DNA from: Candidatus Methanomethylophilaceae archaeon
Lineage (GTDB): Archaea > Thermoplasmatota > Thermoplasmata > Methanomassiliicoccales > Methanomethylophilaceae
Assembly (NCBI GenBank): GCA_023230065.1
Contig: JALNYB010000018.1
Span: 1 to 18,824 of the forward strand
Direction: 5' to 3'
DNA: 18,824 nt
Below the pieces are notes generated by a model that saw nothing but the letters and a program-made list of their open reading frames with translations, searched no databases and had not been told where the DNA came from. This document shows, in pieces, positions 15,420-18,824 of the stretch. How positions within the stretch are numbered: position 1 is the stretch's first letter; each line of letters starts with the position of its first letter. The translations under genes and the position numbers were made by a program.

Positions 15420-15595
15420 TGCGTGTGATTATGGCAATATTCGTTTTAATGGTTATTGTCAAAAGTAGTATGGCTTGTCCGTCGAAATGTTTATTGTTTC
15501 TTTGATTAGTTTAATAGAGAACTAGGGGTAAGATGATAATAAGTCCCGCGTTCATGATATTGAGTCATAATTTTGTTAGGAAAATCTATTGATGG

Positions 15596-15823
15596 ATTTT
15601 TCGAGCAAAAGGTGTACGAAATGAAGGACACACCTTCGAATGAGAAAAACAAACAAATATGAAATTCAAAGAGTAAAAAAGTGGTTGACAGCGTGTCAGT
15701 GTTCCCGTACGCTTGCGCAATACAGTACAGACAGATACGCGGGTGGGCTTTACTTCCGGGTTCGAAATGGGACCGGGTGTCTCCCCACCGCTATGGCCGT
15801 CAGACCAATTCCTGCGATACATA
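15596..15823. repeat. 228-bp perfect tandem repeat, copy A (5S unit)
   Basis: 15596-15823 is identical to 15853-16080, with an offset of 257 bp and a 29-bp unique spacer. The unit holds a 117-nt 5S rRNA gene plus about 90 bp downstream of it (minus-strand sense). Identity stops abruptly at G15595/T15852 on one side and C15824/T16081 on the other, which points to a recent duplication or ongoing gene conversion. Confidence 0.95.
15686..15802 (-). rRNA. rrf: 5S rRNA, copy A
   Basis: On the minus strand the sequence begins TGACGGCCATAGCGG and continues with GGTCCCATTTCGAACCCGG and AAGTAAAGCCCACC, the universally conserved 5S helices II/III and loop text. The closing helix pairs TGACGGC with GCTGTCA in all seven positions (one G-U), which sets the ends at 15802 and 15686 within a base or two. 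It is not next to 16S or 23S genes, as in other Thermoplasmata where rRNA genes are scattered. Confidence 0.95.
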
Positions 15824-15829
15824 CTAACT

Positions 15830-15836
15830 ATATAAC
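15830..15836 (-). promoter_or_regulatory. TATA box of 5S copy A
   Basis: GTTATATA on the minus strand (plus-strand TATATAAC, 15829-15836) lies 28-34 nt upstream of the 5S 5' end, the standard archaeal TATA distance. It falls in the 29-bp spacer that is not part of the repeat. Confidence 0.65.
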
Positions 15837-15852
15837 GTTTTTCAAGTCAGAT

Positions 15853-16080
15853 ATTTTTCGAGCAAAAGGTGTACGAAATGAAGGACACACCTTCGAATGA
15901 GAAAAACAAACAAATATGAAATTCAAAGAGTAAAAAAGTGGTTGACAGCGTGTCAGTGTTCCCGTACGCTTGCGCAATACAGTACAGACAGATACGCGGG
16001 TGGGCTTTACTTCCGGGTTCGAAATGGGACCGGGTGTCTCCCCACCGCTATGGCCGTCAGACCAATTCCTGCGATACATA
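15853..16080. repeat. 228-bp perfect tandem repeat, copy B (5S unit)
   Basis: Second copy of the unit described at 15596-15823, with no mismatch seen. On the minus strand copy B is transcribed before copy A. The non-5S part (15853-15942) carries two alternative hairpins: GAAGG-TGTGT-CCTTC, and AAGGTGT paired with ACACCTT. Confidence 0.95.
15943..16059 (-). rRNA. rrf: 5S rRNA, copy B
   Basis: Identical in sequence to the copy at 15686-15802, including the seven-pair closing helix TGACGGC/GCTGTCA that sets the ends. It has its own TATA element upstream at 16087-16093, so it need not depend on any neighbouring transcript. Confidence 0.95.
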
Positions 16081-16086
16081 TAATGA

Positions 16087-16093
16087 ATATATA
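16087..16093 (-). promoter_or_regulatory. TATA box of 5S copy B
   Basis: TATATAT on the minus strand (plus-strand ATATATA) sits 28-34 nt upstream of the 5S 5' end, exactly as in copy A, though the flanking sequence differs and lies outside the repeat. Confidence 0.65.
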
Positions 16094-16109
16094 CTTTTCG
16101 TATAATTCA

Positions 16110-16340
16110 TCAGCAGAAAGTAGTCTTATCGCTGTCCAAGACCTCATTCCAAAGTTTGAGGGTTTCTAGGGCTTCTTCTTCGTCCATGATCTCAATGGCA
16201 AATCCTGCGTGAATTACTGCCCACTGACCGACTTTGGCTTCGACCATTGCTACGTTTGCTTTTCTGATAACGTCGCCGAAATCAATGTCCCCGACATCTC
16301 CTTCGATTTTTACGATCTTTCCTGGAATTGCTAAACACAT
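16110..16340 (-). CDS. hypC: HypC/HupF-family hydrogenase maturation chaperone
   Basis: A 76-residue chaperone that works with HypD to build the Fe(CN)2CO group and deliver it to the large subunit of [NiFe] hydrogenase. The N-terminus MCLAIPGKIVKIEG is the family signature. Cys2 must be exposed after Met removal, so the start must be ATG 16340; an ATG three codons earlier at 16349 would bury it. GGGATGA (16352-16346) is the ribosome binding site and overlaps the stop of nac. Also visible are ANVAMVEAKVGQWAVIHAGFAIEIMDEEEALETL, the standard rest of the OB-like domain. It is unusual that no other hyp gene is adjacent. Confidence 0.95.
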   Translation of the reverse strand: MCLAIPGKIVKIEGDVGDIDFGDVIRKANVAMVEAKVGQWAVIHAGFAIEIMDEEEALETLKLWNEVLDSDKTTFC

Positions 16341-16345
16341 AATAT

Positions 16346-16717
16346 TCATCCCGTTATTATCTTAAGTATGGCTTCTGCTGGCTGACCGTCGCATGCTGTT
16401 AGTGCTGCAACAGCTTTATCTCTGTCGCATCCGGATTGTGACATTACCAACTCGATATCTTCTCCGGAGAATGATACTGCTCCTGCCGTTGATGTTGATA
16501 TATAGCCTGCTGCTCTGGTTTCTTCTGTTCCAGAGATCTGATAGTTTTTGTTTCCTTGCATATCGACGCAAACCACTTCTGCGTTGGTTATGACGATTTC
16601 TTTGTCTTTGGTCCTGATTATGACCTCTATAACATTATCGATATTGGATTGTTTAATTCCCATTTTTTTCATTGCTTGTTGCATTTGGCGTGGGTTAACG
16701 CCTCTCATTCCTGCCAT
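16346..16717 (-). CDS. nac: Nascent polypeptide-associated complex protein (archaeal NAC)
   Basis: Archaeal NAC is a homodimer that binds ribosomes and emerging chains. The 123-residue protein has a basic, Gly/Met-rich N-terminus MAGMRGVNPRQMQQAMKKMG, a NAC beta-barrel at about 25-80 (VIIRTKDKEIVITNAEVVCVDMQGNKNYQISG) and a C-terminal UBA domain at about 84-123 (EDIELVMSQSGCDRDKAVAALTACDGQPAEAILKI). The length and domain order are standard. Its stop at 16346 overlaps the hypC ribosome binding site, and alaX ends 34 nt upstream, so alaX-nac-hypC may be one operon. Confidence 0.96.
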   Translation of the reverse strand: MAGMRGVNPRQMQQAMKKMGIKQSNIDNVIEVIIRTKDKEIVITNAEVVCVDMQGNKNYQISGTEETRAAGYISTSTAGAVSFSGEDIELVMSQSGCDRDKAVAALTACDGQPAEAILKIITG

Positions 16718-16751
16718 AGTATTACCTTGATAGTGTTTCTATTATTAAGTT

Positions 16752-17924
16752 TTATAATGATTGTTTAATTCTTTCAAGCACTATTTTTAGAATATCATTT
16801 GCCGCGGATATATTTGATATGCCGCCCTGTGCAAAGTCAGGTTTTCCCCCACCTCTGCCTCCGAATTCTTTCAGTATATCGGGAAGAATTTTCTTGCAAT
16901 TGATCTTTGAATTTCCTGATGCCATCAATACAGAAACCGTATCTGTGACAGAAACAAATGCGATTACTCCTCCTTTGTTCTTCAAGTTCTCTGCTGTATC
17001 AGTCAGTATTGTTCTGTCAGCATAGAAAATCCCGCTGTATATGTTAATACCGTTGTAGTTCTCAGGTTCAAGTGAAGTTAATTGTTGTTTTACAGCTTTT
17101 TTGATCATTTCTCTGCTTAGTTCTATTTCACGTTTCATATTGGAAACAGTACGTACAATATCCTCGGGTTTGCTGTTGGCTTCGTCGATGGTCTGAAGAC
17201 AGATGTTGGCGAGCGACATCGCAGATTCTTTCGCTGCATTTCCAACTTTGAAATGTATCGCTACTCCATCTTTTCCTGCGGATACTTTACGATCAACGAA
17301 AAGTGTCTCGATCTCAGACGTTTCCATGACATGGACGCCACTACATGCAGAAAGATCAATATCTCCTATAGATACGACCGAAATCTCCTCATTTTCTTTT
17401 ATATGGTCTAACTTGATTCTTACATTTGCAAGTTCAGGATCATCCCTGCTCATAATGCTCTTGGTGACTGGTAGCGCATCTAGTATCGCTTTGTTGGCGA
17501 ATTTCAATGCTTTATCGATTTTCTCCCAACTTATGTCATGATTGACAATAACATATTTGCTTTCAGGAGAGATGAATATTTTTGTTATTGTCAATTCGGG
17601 GTCTTGTTTTTTCAATGAACAAAAGAGAAGATGTTCTGCCGTATGTCCCATCATGAGGTCATAGCGCCTGTACCAGTCAACACTGCACCAAACCCTGTCT
17701 CCGACTTTAAGATCGTTATTAGGGACAGTGTGAACTATGTTTTTTTCTTTATATGAGACATCGGTCACTGGAAGTCCCCTTATGGTTCCAGTATCGCATA
17801 CTTGGCCTCCGCCTCCAGGGTAAAATGCGGTCATGTCAAGTTCTATGAGGTCTCCGTCGACGGAGACCACTAGAGCTTCGAACTCAAAGGCGTATCCGTC
17901 GTGTCTGAAGATCTCCTCGGTCAT
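16752..17924 (-). CDS. alaX: Alanyl-tRNA editing protein AlaX, long form with DHHA1 domain
   Basis: Free-standing trans-editing enzyme that hydrolyses Ser (or Gly) wrongly attached to tRNA-Ala. The 390-residue protein has YPGGGGQ (35-41) and the zinc site HTAEH (H94, H98) with CSGVH (C194, H198), the HxxxH...CxxxH pattern of the AlaRS editing domain. It then has a helical linker (about 230-285) and a C-terminal DHHA1 domain with GGRGGGKPDFAQGG (355-368), which recruits tRNA-Ala. No aminoacylation domain is present. This is the long AlaX class. ATG 17924 begins MTEEIFRHDGY; TTG 17945 is an alternative. Divergent from the Lrp-type regulator. Confidence 0.95.
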   Translation of the reverse strand: MTEEIFRHDGYAFEFEALVVSVDGDLIELDMTAFYPGGGGQVCDTGTIRGLPVTDVSYKEKNIVHTVPNNDLKVGDRVWCSVDWYRRYDLMMGHTAEHLLFCSLKKQDPELTITKIFISPESKYVIVNHDISWEKIDKALKFANKAILDALPVTKSIMSRDDPELANVRIKLDHIKENEEISVVSIGDIDLSACSGVHVMETSEIETLFVDRKVSAGKDGVAIHFKVGNAAKESAMSLANICLQTIDEANSKPEDIVRTVSNMKREIELSREMIKKAVKQQLTSLEPENYNGINIYSGIFYADRTILTDTAENLKNKGGVIAFVSVTDTVSVLMASGNSKINCKKILPDILKEFGGRGGGKPDFAQGGISNISAANDILKIVLERIKQSL

Positions 17925-17998
17925 ATTATCATTCTGCGTATACAAATCCCATGTAATAAATATTCGATAGGCCTTTTTGAGAGTAGAAGGATAGCCTT

Positions 17999-18463
17999 AT
18001 GGTCAGTGTCAAAGATTACGATGAGTTGGATAAACGCATAATCGAACTGTTATGTAAGTCCAGCCAGGGATCTTACAGACAGATTGCAAAACAATTGGGT
18101 GTCCACCCTACAACCCTTATTCAAAGGGTTAAGGCACTGGAGTCTAAAGGCGTCATCAACGGATATCGTGCGAAAATTGACTATATGAATCTCGGTTTCG
18201 AATATATGGGAATCATGCACATCTATGCAGATGATGTCGTAGCTGTTCAGAGCGCACTCAAGGAGATTCCTCAAGTGGTTTTTATTTACGATGTGACAGG
18301 AGATGCAGATTGTATCGTCTTGATATCATGTTTGGACCGTGAGGATTTTTCTGAAACTGTCAAAAAGATCAATTCGCTTGATGGAGTGCAGAAGACTAAT
18401 ACTTCCGTAGTTCTGAGCGTTATCAAAGATGCGAATGACTACGTGCCCGATATAGGCGCGTAA
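17999..18463 (+). CDS. Lrp/AsnC-family transcriptional regulator
   Basis: A 154-residue DNA-binding regulator. The N-terminal helix-turn-helix reads LDKRIIELLCKSSQGSYRQIAKQLGVHPTTLIQRVKALESKGVINGYRAKID, the classic AsnC pattern. The C-terminal RAM ligand-binding domain follows, with VVFIYDVTGDADCIVLISCLDREDFSETVKKI. Such proteins sense amino acids as octamers. The target here is unknown; alaX is divergent with a 74-bp gap, and aspS follows on the same strand. GAAGGAT upstream of ATG 17999 is the likely ribosome binding site. The gap contains near-repeats GATAGGCCTT (17967-17976) and GATAGCCTT, possibly autoregulatory, but they are weak. Confidence 0.93.
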   Translation: MVSVKDYDELDKRIIELLCKSSQGSYRQIAKQLGVHPTTLIQRVKALESKGVINGYRAKIDYMNLGFEYMGIMHIYADDVVAVQSALKEIPQVVFIYDVTGDADCIVLISCLDREDFSETVKKINSLDGVQKTNTSVVLSVIKDANDYVPDIGA

Positions 18464-18528
18464 GATAGCAAATATGTTTTATATGGCGCTGTTCTTAGCT
18501 TGCGTTAGTAAACCTTAGAGGTACCGCA

Positions 18529-18824
18529 ATGAGAAGAACAAACACCTGTGGAGAACTCAGGTCTTCAGACATAGGAAAAGAAGTGTGTCTCGAGGGCTGG
18601 GTAAGATTTTCAAGAGATCATGGAGGAGTCGCTTTCATCGATCTCGCCGACAGATATGGAATTACTCAGGTCGTATTCGACCCGGAAGATCTTCCTAAAG
18701 GATCGGACGCAAATGAACTTTCTGAGGTCATGAAGACCTTTAACCGTGAATCAGCTGTTTTAATCAATGGTACTGTAAGGAATAGAGTGGAAGGAACTGC
18801 TGATGGAAGAAATCCTACCGGGGA
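18529..18824 (+). CDS. aspS: Aspartyl-tRNA synthetase, bacterial-type N-terminus (cut by window edge)
   Basis: The frame from ATG 18529 is open to the window end (98 codons seen). It reads [20 protein letters not shown], then [25 protein letters not shown] and TQVVFDPED, the anticodon-binding OB fold of AspRS. RRTxxCGELR, RDHGGVxFIDLxDRYG and QVVFDP are hallmarks of the bacterial AspRS class rather than the short archaeal/eukaryotic class. A bacterial-type enzyme would be about 580-600 residues with a GAD insertion; only the start is visible. GAGGT (18518-18522) is the ribosome binding site. The gene lies 65 bp after the Lrp-type regulator. Confidence 0.88.
   Translation, partial: MRRTNTCGELRSSDIGKEVCLEGWVRFSRDHGGVAFIDLADRYGITQVVFDPEDLPKGSDANELSEVMKTFNRESAVLINGTVRNRVEGTADGRNPTG

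Noticed and set aside
15533..15592. Small frame of 19 codons (starts MIISPAF) preceded by AGGGGTAAG
   Set aside because: It has a fair ribosome binding site, but it is too short to judge, has no recognisable sequence, and no conservation can be tested here.
15640..16169. Paired open frames of 78-90 codons on both strands over 15586-16169
   Set aside because: They are the 5S genes and their repeat read as protein; the identical translations only reflect the 228-bp DNA repeat.
17967..17998. Near-repeat GATAGGCCTT / GATAGCCTT before the Lrp-type gene
   Set aside because: Short and imperfect; mentioned with the gene but not strong enough to call an operator.

Overview
The window is archaeal and most resembles a methanogen-related Thermoplasmata genome (Methanomassiliicoccales-like, moderately low GC). 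The archaeal evidence is a set of genes that bacteria do not combine: isopentenyl phosphate kinase, RadB, Bud32 of KEOPS, archaeal NAC with a UBA tail, and promoters with TATA boxes. HypC and an iron-sulfur flavoprotein (ISF) remnant suggest an anaerobe with [NiFe] hydrogenase. All 24 stop codons that can be read are TAA or TGA and none is TAG, as expected in a lineage that may decode UAG as pyrrolysine. The species cannot be named from the sequence.

Layout. 1-1614: end of a phosphate uptake operon (pstA tail, pstB, phoU). 1865-2536: a VIT/CCC1-like membrane protein. 2585-3616: a frameshifted ISF-type flavoprotein gene divergent from an HxlR-type regulator. 3850-9306: two complete zinc/manganese-type ABC importers, each ordered binding protein-ATPase-permease, placed head to head around a 307-310 bp control region with paired TTATTAATAA-like elements. 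9476-9548: tRNA-Pro(UGG). 9592-12602: rdgB-bud32, divergent from an AIM24-family gene, a small membrane protein and radB.

12608-15419 is an isoprenoid lipid operon on the minus strand (isopentenyl phosphate kinase, type 2 IPP isomerase, polyprenyl diphosphate synthase) that makes precursors of archaeal ether lipids. 15596-16080 holds two 5S rRNA genes in a perfect 228-bp tandem repeat, unlinked to 16S/23S. 16110-17924: alaX, nac and hypC on the minus strand. 17999-18824: an Lrp/AsnC regulator followed by the 5' end of a bacterial-type aspartyl-tRNA synthetase.

The left half (1-9306) is inorganic ion handling: phosphate, probably iron, and zinc/manganese. The right half is housekeeping: nucleotide sanitation, tRNA modification, recombination, lipid precursors, ribosomal RNA, nascent-chain handling and aminoacylation quality control. 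The most interesting signals are the paired metal importers with conserved cysteine-rich ATPase tails and matching promoter elements, the tandem 5S repeat with a TATA box outside each repeat, and the ISF gene broken between its third and fourth cluster cysteines. No CRISPR array, IS element or prophage was seen.
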